Assembly: GCA_018265615.1 (NCBI GenBank)
Contig: JABLYX010000044.1
Location: 1,568 to 45,474, forward strand
Length of the DNA stretch: 43,907 nucleotides
Source: Lentisphaeria bacterium
GTDB lineage: Bacteria; Verrucomicrobiota; Lentisphaeria; Victivallales; Victivallaceae
Direction of reading: 5' to 3'
Part shown: positions 16,794-24,527 of the stretch, piece after piece
Layout: each line of letters opens with the position of its first letter
How positions within the stretch are numbered: the first letter of the stretch is position 1
The notes under the pieces: model-generated
Database searches by the model: none
Seen by the model: only the letters and a program-made list of their open reading frames with translations
Told to the model about the DNA's origin: nothing
Made by a program: the position numbers and the translations under genes

Positions 16794-17636
16794 ATGCAAA
16801 ATCAGACGATTCACCTCGGGGGGATGGCCCGCAAACTGTCATTCGTGCCGCCGGTGCGCGCGGTGGGCTTCTTCTCCGCGCTGCAGCTGCCTCATGAGCA
16901 GAGGAGCGACGGGCTGCAATTCTGCTACCGTTTCCACGCCGACAGCAACTGGATCGAATTCGATCAGGACGGGCGGAAACGGATCGGCGGCTTCCCGCAG
17001 CTTCTGGTCAAACGGCCCGGTGAGTGGTTCGTCACCGGCTCCGAAGTGAAACTCAATGTATTCTGGATCAGCTTCGACGGAGCGCAGCTCCCCTGGTTTC
17101 AGACGCATGGGCTCCCGGAGGAGCTGGCGATCAGCGAACTGGAGCTCTCCGGCCGGATGATCTCACTCATCCGCGATATCCGGGAGCTCTGCATCCGTTC
17201 GGCTGAACCGGGTGCACTCGACCGGATCGACATCTCCGCCCAGGCGCTGATCGCGGAGACGCTTCTCTGCATCGACGAAGAGCACCGGGCGGAGGGCCGG
17301 ATGGAGCGGCAGATCGCCCGGATCGTCTCTTATCTCAAGCTGCACTTCAACGAGAAGATCGACTTCGATGAGCTCGCACGGCAGCATGGCTTTTCGCGGC
17401 GGAACTTCTTCCGCCACTGGAACGCCGCCTACCCGGAGACTCCGGCGCAATATGTCGCCCGGCTCCGGCAGGAAGAGGCCCGGCGGCTGCTGGCCAATAC
17501 AACCTGGAGCATCGGCAGGATCGCGGCCGCCCTCGGCTACGGGAGCGAAACCTACTTCGCCGGCACCTTCCGCAAAGCGGAAAAAATGGCGCCGCGGGAG
17601 TACCGCAAGCACCACTTCGCTCTGGATAAACCGTAG
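16794..17636 (+). CDS. AraC family transcriptional regulator
   Basis: 280 residues. The N-terminal 160 residues resemble the arabinose-binding-type sensor (YRFHADSNWIEF, VKRPGEWFVTGSEVKLNVFW). Two helix-turn-helix units lie at about residues 190-275: IDFDELARQHGFSRRNFFRH and IGRIAAALGYGSETYFAGTF, ending MAPREYRKHH. The start was set at 16794 because upstream codons fall into the promoter. Divergent from the galactoside operon, which it most likely controls in response to galactose or an alpha-galactoside. Confidence 0.9.
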   Translation: MQNQTIHLGGMARKLSFVPPVRAVGFFSALQLPHEQRSDGLQFCYRFHADSNWIEFDQDGRKRIGGFPQLLVKRPGEWFVTGSEVKLNVFWISFDGAQLPWFQTHGLPEELAISELELSGRMISLIRDIRELCIRSAEPGALDRIDISAQALIAETLLCIDEEHRAEGRMERQIARIVSYLKLHFNEKIDFDELARQHGFSRRNFFRHWNAAYPETPAQYVARLRQEEARRLLANTTWSIGRIAAALGYGSETYFAGTFRKAEKMAPREYRKHHFALDKP

Positions 17637-17969
17637 GCCGCACCATCCGGGGCCGCCGTGAATGCACCATGCGGATCACCGCTGAATCGTGCGATGCGGC
17701 AAATCACCGGAAAACTGTCCGCGAAACATTTGTATTATGACAGAAGGGATATTATTTTACAGGCCGGGAGCAGGCTTTTGCCGGGCGTGCGGAAAGCTGC
17801 CGGCAATCCGGTAAAATGGTACGCATCCCGGCCCGTGCCGGAAAATGCCGCTGCCCGCGGAGAAGCGAGGTTCCATGTTTTGTAAGATCATCCGCCGGAA
17901 ACGGTATCTCCGGCGGAGCCTGAAAACATGATCGGCGCCGGCAGTAATTCAAACCAGGAAAGAGGCCAT
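17637..17969 (+). other. Intergenic region with leader hairpin
   Basis: No gene is seen between the AraC stop and the HD-domain gene. AT-rich hexamers near 17743-17760 (TATTAT twice) could be -10 elements, but no good -35 is present. A strong hairpin lies at 17891-17917. Confidence 0.4.
17891..17917 (+). repeat. 9-bp perfect hairpin in leader of HD gene
   Basis: TCCGCCGGA and TCCGGCGGA pair around a 9-nt loop, 52 nt upstream of the ATG at 17970. There is no T tract after it, so it may shape the mRNA leader rather than end transcription. Confidence 0.4.
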
Positions 17970-18563
17970 ATGTCCCCCATTGATCTTCACCGCATCATCG
18001 AACACTTTTACCCGGAGGACACGCCGCTGCGCCGGATGCTCCTGAAGCACAGCATGCAGGTGCGGGACAAGGCGCTGGCCATCCTGCAAAGTCCCATCTG
18101 CCGGAACATGGGGCTCGATGCCGGGCTGGCGGCCGACGGAGCAATGCTGCACGACATCGGAATCCTGCGGTGCCACGCGCCGAAAATCCTGTGCACGGGC
18201 CCGGAACCGTACATCGCCCACGGCGTCATCGGGGCGCAGATGCTGCGCGAATACGGACAAAGGCACGGAGTCAACCTCGAAGCCTGCGCCCGGGTCTGCG
18301 AACGGCACACGGGGAGCGGCATCACCGCGGTGGAAATACGGGAGCAGAATCTCCCGGTTCCGGAGCGGGATTACCTGCCGGAGACGCCGGAGGAGAAGCT
18401 GATCTGCCTCGCCGACAAGTTCTACTCGAAATCCGGCGACATGCAGGAAAAGACGGTGGAGCACATCCGCCGCTCGATGCGGAAATTCGGCGCGGATTCC
18501 GTCGCCCGCTTCGACGAAATGTGCCGCCTGTTCGGAATTGACCCCCTTTGCAGGAGAAAATGA
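17970..18563 (+). CDS. HD domain phosphohydrolase-like protein
   Basis: 197 residues. The HD-superfamily metal site is visible as H in KHSMQVRDKA (about 28), HD in MLHDIGIL (about 60-61) and a later Asp in LADKFYSK. It resembles the small stand-alone HDIG proteins. Such proteins hydrolyse phosphate esters, often of nucleotides; the substrate is unknown. The start at 17970 has GAGG 5 nt upstream and avoids 14 unlikely N-terminal residues. The next gene (GNAT) starts 1 nt after its stop, so the two are cotranscribed. Confidence 0.82.
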   Translation: MSPIDLHRIIEHFYPEDTPLRRMLLKHSMQVRDKALAILQSPICRNMGLDAGLAADGAMLHDIGILRCHAPKILCTGPEPYIAHGVIGAQMLREYGQRHGVNLEACARVCERHTGSGITAVEIREQNLPVPERDYLPETPEEKLICLADKFYSKSGDMQEKTVEHIRRSMRKFGADSVARFDEMCRLFGIDPLCRRK

Positions 18564-18564
18564 T

Positions 18565-19110
18565 ATGACGCAGCCCGAATCACCGGAGCTGATCCTCGTT
18601 CCTCCGACGGAGGAGGACGAAAAGGCGGTTCTCGATTACCGCGAAGAGCATTTCGCGCAGGGCGAAAATGAACTGCACGGGGCCTGCATGCTCGAAAGCA
18701 TCGCCTCCTACTCCGACTGGCTCAGGAGGGTACGCGGAAACAGGCGGGAGGAGACGGTCTCTCCGCCGGACTGGTCGCCGGCCGATATGATGCTCGTCCG
18801 CCGCGCCTCCGACCGCAGGCTGGTCGGCGTCGTCGACGTGCGCCACCGGCTGAACGAGTTCCTGCGCGACTTCGGCGGCAGCATCGGCTACGGGGTGCGT
18901 CCCTCGGAGCGCGGCAAAGGGTATGCGACGGAGATCCTCCGGCTCGCACTCGGACATGCGCGCCGCCTCGGGCTGCGCGAAGTCCTGATCTCCTGCAAAC
19001 AGAGCAATGCCGCCTCCCGCCGGGTGATCGAAAAAAACGGCGGCGTCCTGCTTCGGGATTTCATATTCCCGGACGGCAAGCCGTCGCATATGTTCCTCAT
19101 CAGGCTCTGA
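18565..19110 (+). CDS. GNAT family N-acetyltransferase
   Basis: 181 residues. The acetyl-CoA pyrophosphate loop is RPSERGKGYATEIL (about residues 112-125), preceded by the beta-4 strand GGSIGYGV and followed by VLISCKQSNAASRRVIEKNG, the Asn-rich motif of RimJ/RimL-like and related acetyltransferases. An acidic N-terminal extension precedes the fold. AGGAG lies 9 nt before the ATG. The acceptor is unknown; adjacency to the HD gene is the only context. Confidence 0.88.
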   Translation: MTQPESPELILVPPTEEDEKAVLDYREEHFAQGENELHGACMLESIASYSDWLRRVRGNRREETVSPPDWSPADMMLVRRASDRRLVGVVDVRHRLNEFLRDFGGSIGYGVRPSERGKGYATEILRLALGHARRLGLREVLISCKQSNAASRRVIEKNGGVLLRDFIFPDGKPSHMFLIRL

Positions 19111-19145
19111 CGGAACACCCGGGTTCACTCTCCTGCCCCGACACT

Positions 19146-19162
19146 CATAACCTGCAGTTATG
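19146..19162 (+). promoter_or_regulatory. Candidate LysR-type operator (T-N11-A)
   Basis: CATAAC and GTTATG form a 6-bp dyad around CTGCA; inside it T19148 and A19160 give the T-N11-A spacing typical of LysR-type regulator boxes. It lies about 80 bp upstream of the LysR gene start and 45 bp upstream of a TATATT (19207-19212), a fitting place for autoregulation. Confidence 0.5.
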
Positions 19163-19241
19163 GGTCGAATAAGAAAAAATCATTTCCTTTTTCCGTAAAC
19201 ACGGAGTATATTGCAGGAAAGGGAAAAAATCGGAGGCGACG

Positions 19242-20129
19242 GTGAATTTCATCCAGCTTGAGTATTTCCGTAAAGTCATGGAGTGCGGTGGCGTGACACG
19301 GGCCGCGCGGCAACTGTTCATCACGCAGCCCGCAGTCAGCAAACAGCTCCGGCTGCTCGAAACCGAACTGGACTGCAAGCTGTTCAGCCGGAACGGAAAC
19401 CGCCTCGTCCCCACTCCGGCCGGCGAATTCTTTTATAAGCGCGTGACCGCGCTGCTGACCGGCTTCGGCAACCTGCCGGCGGAGATGAAGTCGTTCCTCG
19501 GCGACATTTCCGGCCCGCTCCGGATCGGCTGCGGCCCGTACACCTCCGGGGCCGTGGTTCCGGAACTCATTACCGAGCTGATGCGGCGTTATCCCGGCAT
19601 CGAACCCGTCGTCCTGGAACGGGACTCCTTCCTCGACGACCTGAAAAGCGGTGCGCTCGACATCATGTTCGGCGTGCAGGGCTACGGCGGAGACGACCTG
19701 CTCTATGTGCCGATGTACCGGAACCGGCTGGTGCTGATCTGCTCCGTCCTCTCCCCGCTGGCCCGGTGCGGAGAAATTACGCCGGAGCAGTTGGAACGGG
19801 AGCCGTTTCTCGCCCACTCCTACGATTCGATCCGGGGAACCATCTTCCGGCGTCTGCCGTATCTCGAGAAGAACCGTTTTCAGGTCGAATCCCGCTACAC
19901 GACCACGCTGATCTCCTACGTGCAGCGCAACCTCGGGTTTTCGATCATCCCGGACTACTGTCTCGGAAGTCTCCCGCCGGGCATCGCGGCGCCCCCTTTC
20001 GACACCGGCTGCGAGGTCGAAACCGGATTCCTGGTGAATCCCGCAAAGACATTCCCGCCTCAGCTCCGGGCCATGATCACACTGGTCCGGGAAAAATACG
20101 GCAGTCCGCCCATCGCAGGCGCACAGTGA
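19242..20129 (+). CDS. LysR family transcriptional regulator
   Basis: 295 residues from a GTG at 19242 with GGAGG 5 nt upstream; the product begins MNFIQLEYFRKVMECGGVTR, the standard LysR helix-turn-helix N-terminus (AARQLFITQPAVSKQLRLLE). Residues about 85-290 form the effector domain (PLRIGCGPYTSGAVVPELI). The downstream M14 peptidase gene follows after 32 nt on the same strand, so the two are probably one unit and the regulator may respond to a peptide or amino acid product. A LysR-type box lies upstream. Confidence 0.92.
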   Translation: MNFIQLEYFRKVMECGGVTRAARQLFITQPAVSKQLRLLETELDCKLFSRNGNRLVPTPAGEFFYKRVTALLTGFGNLPAEMKSFLGDISGPLRIGCGPYTSGAVVPELITELMRRYPGIEPVVLERDSFLDDLKSGALDIMFGVQGYGGDDLLYVPMYRNRLVLICSVLSPLARCGEITPEQLEREPFLAHSYDSIRGTIFRRLPYLEKNRFQVESRYTTTLISYVQRNLGFSIIPDYCLGSLPPGIAAPPFDTGCEVETGFLVNPAKTFPPQLRAMITLVREKYGSPPIAGAQ

Positions 20130-20161
20130 GTCCGAACATGCAACCCGGCAGGAGGAAGAAT

Positions 20162-21274
20162 ATGATTACGGACAGAATCCCGGGAGGAAATATCAGGGTC
20201 GTTTCCGTCGAAGGGCACGACATCGAGCTCGATGTGGAATTGCGGGATACCGCCGGCGACTGGTTCTACTGGTGCTTCAGGGCGCACTTCCCGGAAGCGG
20301 GCACGTTCCATTTCCGCTTTACCCGCGAGAACAAGGTCGGAACCCGCGGCCCCGCTGTCAGCCATGACGGCGGAAAAAGCTGGTGCTGGCTCTCCCCTGT
20401 GTATCATGAGAGCAGCCGCGCATTCGACTACACCAGTCCCGGAGCCGGGCATGAGGCGCTCTTCTGCATGGGGATGCAGTATCTGCAGCGGGACCTGGAA
20501 GCATTCCTCGCGGAATTCTCCGGCCGCACGGCTCTGCAGGCAGACACATTGTGCCGGAGCCGCAAGGGGCGCAATGTGGAGCTGCTCACGATCCGGGAGG
20601 GGAATCCGGAGTGCGCCGTGCTCCTGACCTCGCGCCACCATGCGGGGGAGATGATGGCGACCCACGCGCTCGAAGGCGTCCTGCGCGCCGTGCTGGCCGA
20701 TACGGAATTCGGCCGCGCGTTCCGGAAACGGATCGCGATGTACGCGGTTCCGTTCGCCGACAAGGACGGCGTCGAAGAGGGAGATCAGGGCAAGAACCGC
20801 ATTCCGCATGACCATGCGCGGGATTATCAGGAGCCGGGCCTCTATCCGGAAACAATCGCGCTCCGCGCCCTGCTGGAACACGAAAAACCCGCTTTCGTGC
20901 TGGACATGCACTGTCCGTGGATCCGCGGCGGCGGCACGAACGAAACCTCCTACATGGTCGGCACCGGAATCGCGGGGATGGACCGCGAAATGGAGCGCTT
21001 CGCGGAGCTGCTGGAGGCGGAGCGGGTTCCCGAAGCCCCTTATTTCAAAAAGGACAATATCCCCTTCGGCACCTCGTGGAACACGGAGAAAAACTATACC
21101 CTGGGAAAAACCATCAAGCATCATGCGGCCACGCTGCCCTTTGTGCGGAACGCCCAGACCATCGAGATCCCGTTCGCGAACTTCGGCGAAGTCACCGTCG
21201 ACCGGAGCTCCATGCTCGCTTACGGAGAATCAATCGCACGTGCGCTGTACCGCTACCTCACAACGGCGGAGTAG
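20162..21274 (+). CDS. M14 family zinc carboxypeptidase-like protein
   Basis: 370 residues; AGGAGG lies 7 nt before the ATG. An N-terminal beta-sandwich (about 1-120) precedes the M14 catalytic domain. Zinc ligands are the HxxE of RHHAGEMMATHALEG (about residue 162) and the His of LDMHCPW; the catalytic Glu is in QTIEIPFANFG near the C-terminus. The domain order recalls cytosolic carboxypeptidase-like M14 enzymes, which trim C-terminal residues. No signal peptide, so it acts inside the cell. It shares a transcription unit with the LysR gene. Confidence 0.85.
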   Translation: MITDRIPGGNIRVVSVEGHDIELDVELRDTAGDWFYWCFRAHFPEAGTFHFRFTRENKVGTRGPAVSHDGGKSWCWLSPVYHESSRAFDYTSPGAGHEALFCMGMQYLQRDLEAFLAEFSGRTALQADTLCRSRKGRNVELLTIREGNPECAVLLTSRHHAGEMMATHALEGVLRAVLADTEFGRAFRKRIAMYAVPFADKDGVEEGDQGKNRIPHDHARDYQEPGLYPETIALRALLEHEKPAFVLDMHCPWIRGGGTNETSYMVGTGIAGMDREMERFAELLEAERVPEAPYFKKDNIPFGTSWNTEKNYTLGKTIKHHAATLPFVRNAQTIEIPFANFGEVTVDRSSMLAYGESIARALYRYLTTAE

Positions 21275-21276
21275 AC

Positions 21277-21313
21277 GAAAAAGCCTCCGGCTGTCCTGAA
21301 ACGGCCGGAGGCT
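21277..21313 (-). terminator. Rho-independent terminator of serC (minus strand)
   Basis: AGCCTCCGGC (21282-21291) and GCCGGAGGCT (21304-21313) form a perfect 10-bp stem with a 12-nt loop. Reading on the minus strand it is followed by TTTTTCG. It may also slow plus-strand readthrough from the M14 gene. Confidence 0.85.
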
Positions 21314-21333
21314 CTGAAAAGCCGGAGAGCGTA

Positions 21334-22416
21334 TTACCTGTTGGCCTGTTCGAACTTCTTCATGAATTCGACCAGCGCCTTCACGCCCTCAATCGGCATC
21401 GCGTTGTAGATACTCGCGCGGCAGCCGCCGACGAGACGGTGGCCCTTCAGGTCGGTCAGGCCGTTCTCCTTCGCTTCCTTCACGAAAGCCGCGTCGAGCT
21501 CTTCGCCCGGCGTGCGGAAAACGACGTTCATGACCGAACGGTCCGCCTTCGCGACCGGACTCTTGTAGAACGCGGAGTTGTCGAGAAAGTCGTACAGATA
21601 GGCCGCCTTCTCGTCGTTGATCTTCTCCATCGCCGCAAGGCCGCCCTGCTCCTTGATCCAGTCGGTCACCAGCGCGAGCATGTAGATCGCGAAGGTCGGC
21701 GGGGTATTGAACATCGAATCGTTCTCAATGTAGGTGCTGTAGCGCAGCATGGTCGGAACCTTGCTGTCGTCGGTGCGGGCCGCAAGGTCCTTGCGCAGGA
21801 TCACCAGCGCCACACCGGAGGGGCCGAGGTTCTTCTGAGCGCCCGCGTAGATCATGCCGAAATCGTTGATGTCGAACGGACGCGACATGATGTCGCTGGA
21901 CATGTCGGCCAGCATCGGGACGCCCGGCGTCGGCTTCGGCAGCTTCGCATAGCGCGTACCCGCGATCGTATTGTTGCTCGTGATGTGCATATAGGCCGCA
22001 TCGGCGGTGCGCTTCCACTCGGATTCGGCCGGGATGTGATCGTATTTCGTCTCCTTGCTCGACGCGACGACGTTGACGGAGCCGAACATCTTCGCCTCTT
22101 TCAGCGCCTTCGAGCTCCAGACGCCGGTGTCGACATAATCCGCAACGCCGCCGTTCAGGAAATTCATCGCGAGCATCGCGAACTGCATGCTTGCGCCGCC
22201 CTGCACAAACAGGACCGTGTAGTCGTCGGAGACATTCAGGAGTTCACGGACGTTCGCCTCGGCGCGGTGAAGCACCGGCTCGAAGAGCTTGCCGCGGTGG
22301 GAGAGTTCCATAATGCCGCTGCCGCTGTTCTGATAGTTGGTGAATTCGGCCTGCGCCTTTTCCATGACCGCCTTCGGCAGCATCGCCGGACCGGCTGCAA
22401 AGTTATAGATCTTCAT
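21334..22416 (-). CDS. serC: Phosphoserine aminotransferase
   Basis: 360 residues, the normal SerC length. It begins MKIYNFAAGPAMLPKAVMEK, as in SerC enzymes, and the PLP lysine is in YAGAQKNLGPSG. SGIMELSHRGK and VGGCRASIYNAMP are further family marks. It converts 3-phosphohydroxypyruvate and glutamate to phosphoserine in serine synthesis, in the cytoplasm. AGGAGGG lies 9 nt before the ATG. It has its own promoter, whose -35 overlaps the end of the upstream GDPD gene, and a strong terminator after its stop. Confidence 0.97.
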   Translation of the reverse strand: MKIYNFAAGPAMLPKAVMEKAQAEFTNYQNSGSGIMELSHRGKLFEPVLHRAEANVRELLNVSDDYTVLFVQGGASMQFAMLAMNFLNGGVADYVDTGVWSSKALKEAKMFGSVNVVASSKETKYDHIPAESEWKRTADAAYMHITSNNTIAGTRYAKLPKPTPGVPMLADMSSDIMSRPFDINDFGMIYAGAQKNLGPSGVALVILRKDLAARTDDSKVPTMLRYSTYIENDSMFNTPPTFAIYMLALVTDWIKEQGGLAAMEKINDEKAAYLYDFLDNSAFYKSPVAKADRSVMNVVFRTPGEELDAAFVKEAKENGLTDLKGHRLVGGCRASIYNAMPIEGVKALVEFMKKFEQANR

Positions 22417-22457
22417 CCTGATGAACCCTCCTGATATTGTTTAGAGCGTGTCTTATT

Positions 22458-22486
22458 AAAATATCATGAAATCCGCTGTTTTTCAA
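22458..22486 (-). promoter_or_regulatory. Sigma70-like promoter of serC
   Basis: On the minus strand TTGAAA (22486-22481), 17 bp, TATTTT (22463-22458). The -35 overlaps the stop codon of the GDPD gene (22485-22483). Confidence 0.65.
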
Positions 22487-23283
22487 GCCTGCTTCGATAA
22501 ATAAGGATCGAATCGGCCGATCGTGAGAATCCGGTTGGTCAGGAATCCGCGCACGCCGGATTCCACCAGTCCGCGCGCCTGCGCCGGGTCGTCCGAAAAA
22601 AAGACATTCTCGCGCAGCCCCAGCCCGCGACAGAGCGGAACCGTATCGGGCCGCAGGAACTCCCGGACCGGCTGCACGAAACGGCAGCCGAGCGAGCGGC
22701 ACAGTTTAAGCGCCTCCGGCTCCGTGCGCGTATCCCAGCCCGGCAGGAAGCAGATTTCGATCTCCGGGTCGAGCCTCCGCACGAAGTCGAACTGTTCGCG
22801 GGAGTTGATCGAGAGATAGCCGCGGTCGTACATGCCGTACTCCCGGTAGAGGCGGCAGATCTCGCGCAGCACCGCTTCGGTCCTCGCGTAGATCTGGATA
22901 TTCATCATCGTCCGCTTCGCAAACGCCGCGAGCACCTCCTCGAAGGTCGGAACCGTCACCCCCTCCGCCTGCGGCTCGCCGAACCGTTCCGGCCCGACCG
23001 CATAGGAGGCATTGAGCTTGCGGATCTCCGCCAGCGGCAGCTTCTCTGGCTCGCCGTGCCCGTCCGTGGTGCGGTCGAGCGTCGCGTCGTGCAGCACGAG
23101 CGGAATCCCCTCGCTGCTCGCGCGCAGGTCAAATTCGATGAGGTCGGCGCCGGCGGCGACCGCCGCCTCGAACGACGGCAATGTGTTGTCGGGACGGTCG
23201 GCCGACGCACCGCGGTGCGCGGTCAGAATCACGTGGTCGAGGTCGTTGTAAAGCTCGGTCAGGTTCGCGTACGTTTTCTGCAT
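22483..23283 (-). CDS. Glycerophosphodiester phosphodiesterase family protein
   Basis: 266 residues with the GDPD barrel: AHRGASADRPDNTLPSF (catalytic His-Arg and Asn), LIEFDLRAS (Glu/Asp metal ligands) and PLVLHDATLDRTTDG (second catalytic His). It would split glycerophosphodiesters to an alcohol and glycerol 3-phosphate. No signal peptide, so cytoplasmic (UgpQ-like). The ATG at 23283 overlaps the end of the Bax1-like gene by 25 nt. It is the fifth gene from the promoter at 27704. Confidence 0.9.
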   Translation of the reverse strand: MQKTYANLTELYNDLDHVILTAHRGASADRPDNTLPSFEAAVAAGADLIEFDLRASSEGIPLVLHDATLDRTTDGHGEPEKLPLAEIRKLNASYAVGPERFGEPQAEGVTVPTFEEVLAAFAKRTMMNIQIYARTEAVLREICRLYREYGMYDRGYLSINSREQFDFVRRLDPEIEICFLPGWDTRTEPEALKLCRSLGCRFVQPVREFLRPDTVPLCRGLGLRENVFFSDDPAQARGLVESGVRGFLTNRILTIGRFDPYLSKQA

Positions 23284-24527
23284 GTCTTCTTCTCTCCGGG
23301 ATTGGCTTCTGCAAAGGCGTCGAGCACGCGTTTCACGCGGTCCACACCGGGAAAATCACGAAAACGGAACAGCCGCACGGCGAGTGCCGGGTGCTCCTGC
23401 TCCGTCAGAATCCTCCATGCATCATCGTCAGCCAGCGCACGGTCCACCCCGGCAATCAGCTGGATGCCGGGGTCTCGTTCGAGCAATTCCAACCGCCGTT
23501 CGAGCTGGCCCCGGTGCCAGCGGTGGAACAGCTCCAGATGGATCGTGCGGCCGTCCGATTCGCGCCGGAACGAGAGATCCGGGAAGACGATCTCCTGCGC
23601 GCCGCCGTCGATAAACGGCGATTCTCCGACGATGCGCCACTCGGCGGCCTGCTCTCTGAAAAGCTTGTGGAACATCCGGATCTCCTCCGGCACATAGCTG
23701 GAAAAATTGCGGTAGTGCGACACGAGCCCGCTTGTCCGGTCCAACTTCAGCACGCCCCTGTTCTCCCCGAGCCTGATGTTCGCCGTGAGGCTCCACTCCT
23801 CAAGGTTCACGAGCGCCGGAAAAAACGCGGCGAGCTGAAGCGCATATTTGCGCGTGTTCGCGAAAATCGAAAACGGCCCGGAAATCCGCAGAGAGACCAC
23901 GCTCTTCCCCTTCCCCCTCCGGCGCGACGTCTCCGCCAGCAGCCGGAAAAAGCGCAGATACTTGAAGAGCCGCCGCAGTTCGGCCGGATTCGAATCCGAC
24001 ACCGTCACATCGAGATCCTCCGCATACACCAGCAGCCCCTGCACAAGCGCGACGTTGTAGCGGTTCAGCAGTTCGGCCGGGTAGAGCGGCCGCCACCCGG
24101 TCAGCCGCTCATTGTCCGGCAGGTCGCCATAAATGTCGGAGGCCATGAAATCGGCGATCCCCTCTTCCGCCAGAAACGTTTCGCAGTACGCATCGATGCT
24201 GCCGCCCGCCTGCGGCAGCGCTTTCGCGGCCGCAAGGAAGAGCTTCTTCCGCTCCGCCGGATAGTCGACGAGCTGCACCGGATCGAACGAACAGCGGTCG
24301 AGCACAAGCTTGTTCAGCCCCGCCGCGAGCTTCGGGTCGCGCGCGCCTTTCAGCTGTACGTCAATGAGCTCTTCAAGCTCGGCGCGGCGCATATGGGATT
24401 CGACCGCCCCCTGGTGGGCCGCAAGCAGCTCGGAGGCGAATTCCAGCAGTTTCGGGTCGGTCGGGTCGATGAACGCCGGCAGAAAGCCGTTCCGCCTCCG
24501 GAACCGCAGCAGCTCACGCGTCAGCAT
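23259..24527 (-). CDS. DUF790 / Bax1-like nuclease
   Basis: 422 residues starting MLTRELLRFRRRNGFLPAFI, the characteristic opening of DUF790. Bax1 in archaea is the nuclease partner of the XPB helicase. RYNVALVQGLLVYAEDLDV and FKYLRFFRL mark the middle helical part, and a PD-(D/E)xK-like nuclease core is seen near the C-terminus: QEIVFPDLSF followed by TIHLELFHRWH. The start at 24527 overlaps the upstream stop by 7 nt and has GGAGAAG before it; the longer upstream frame is arginine-rich noise. Oddly, no XPB-type helicase gene is adjacent or anywhere in the window. Confidence 0.8.
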   Translation of the reverse strand: MLTRELLRFRRRNGFLPAFIDPTDPKLLEFASELLAAHQGAVESHMRRAELEELIDVQLKGARDPKLAAGLNKLVLDRCSFDPVQLVDYPAERKKLFLAAAKALPQAGGSIDAYCETFLAEEGIADFMASDIYGDLPDNERLTGWRPLYPAELLNRYNVALVQGLLVYAEDLDVTVSDSNPAELRRLFKYLRFFRLLAETSRRRGKGKSVVSLRISGPFSIFANTRKYALQLAAFFPALVNLEEWSLTANIRLGENRGVLKLDRTSGLVSHYRNFSSYVPEEIRMFHKLFREQAAEWRIVGESPFIDGGAQEIVFPDLSFRRESDGRTIHLELFHRWHRGQLERRLELLERDPGIQLIAGVDRALADDDAWRILTEQEHPALAVRLFRFRDFPGVDRVKRVLDAFAEANPGEKKTCRKRTRT

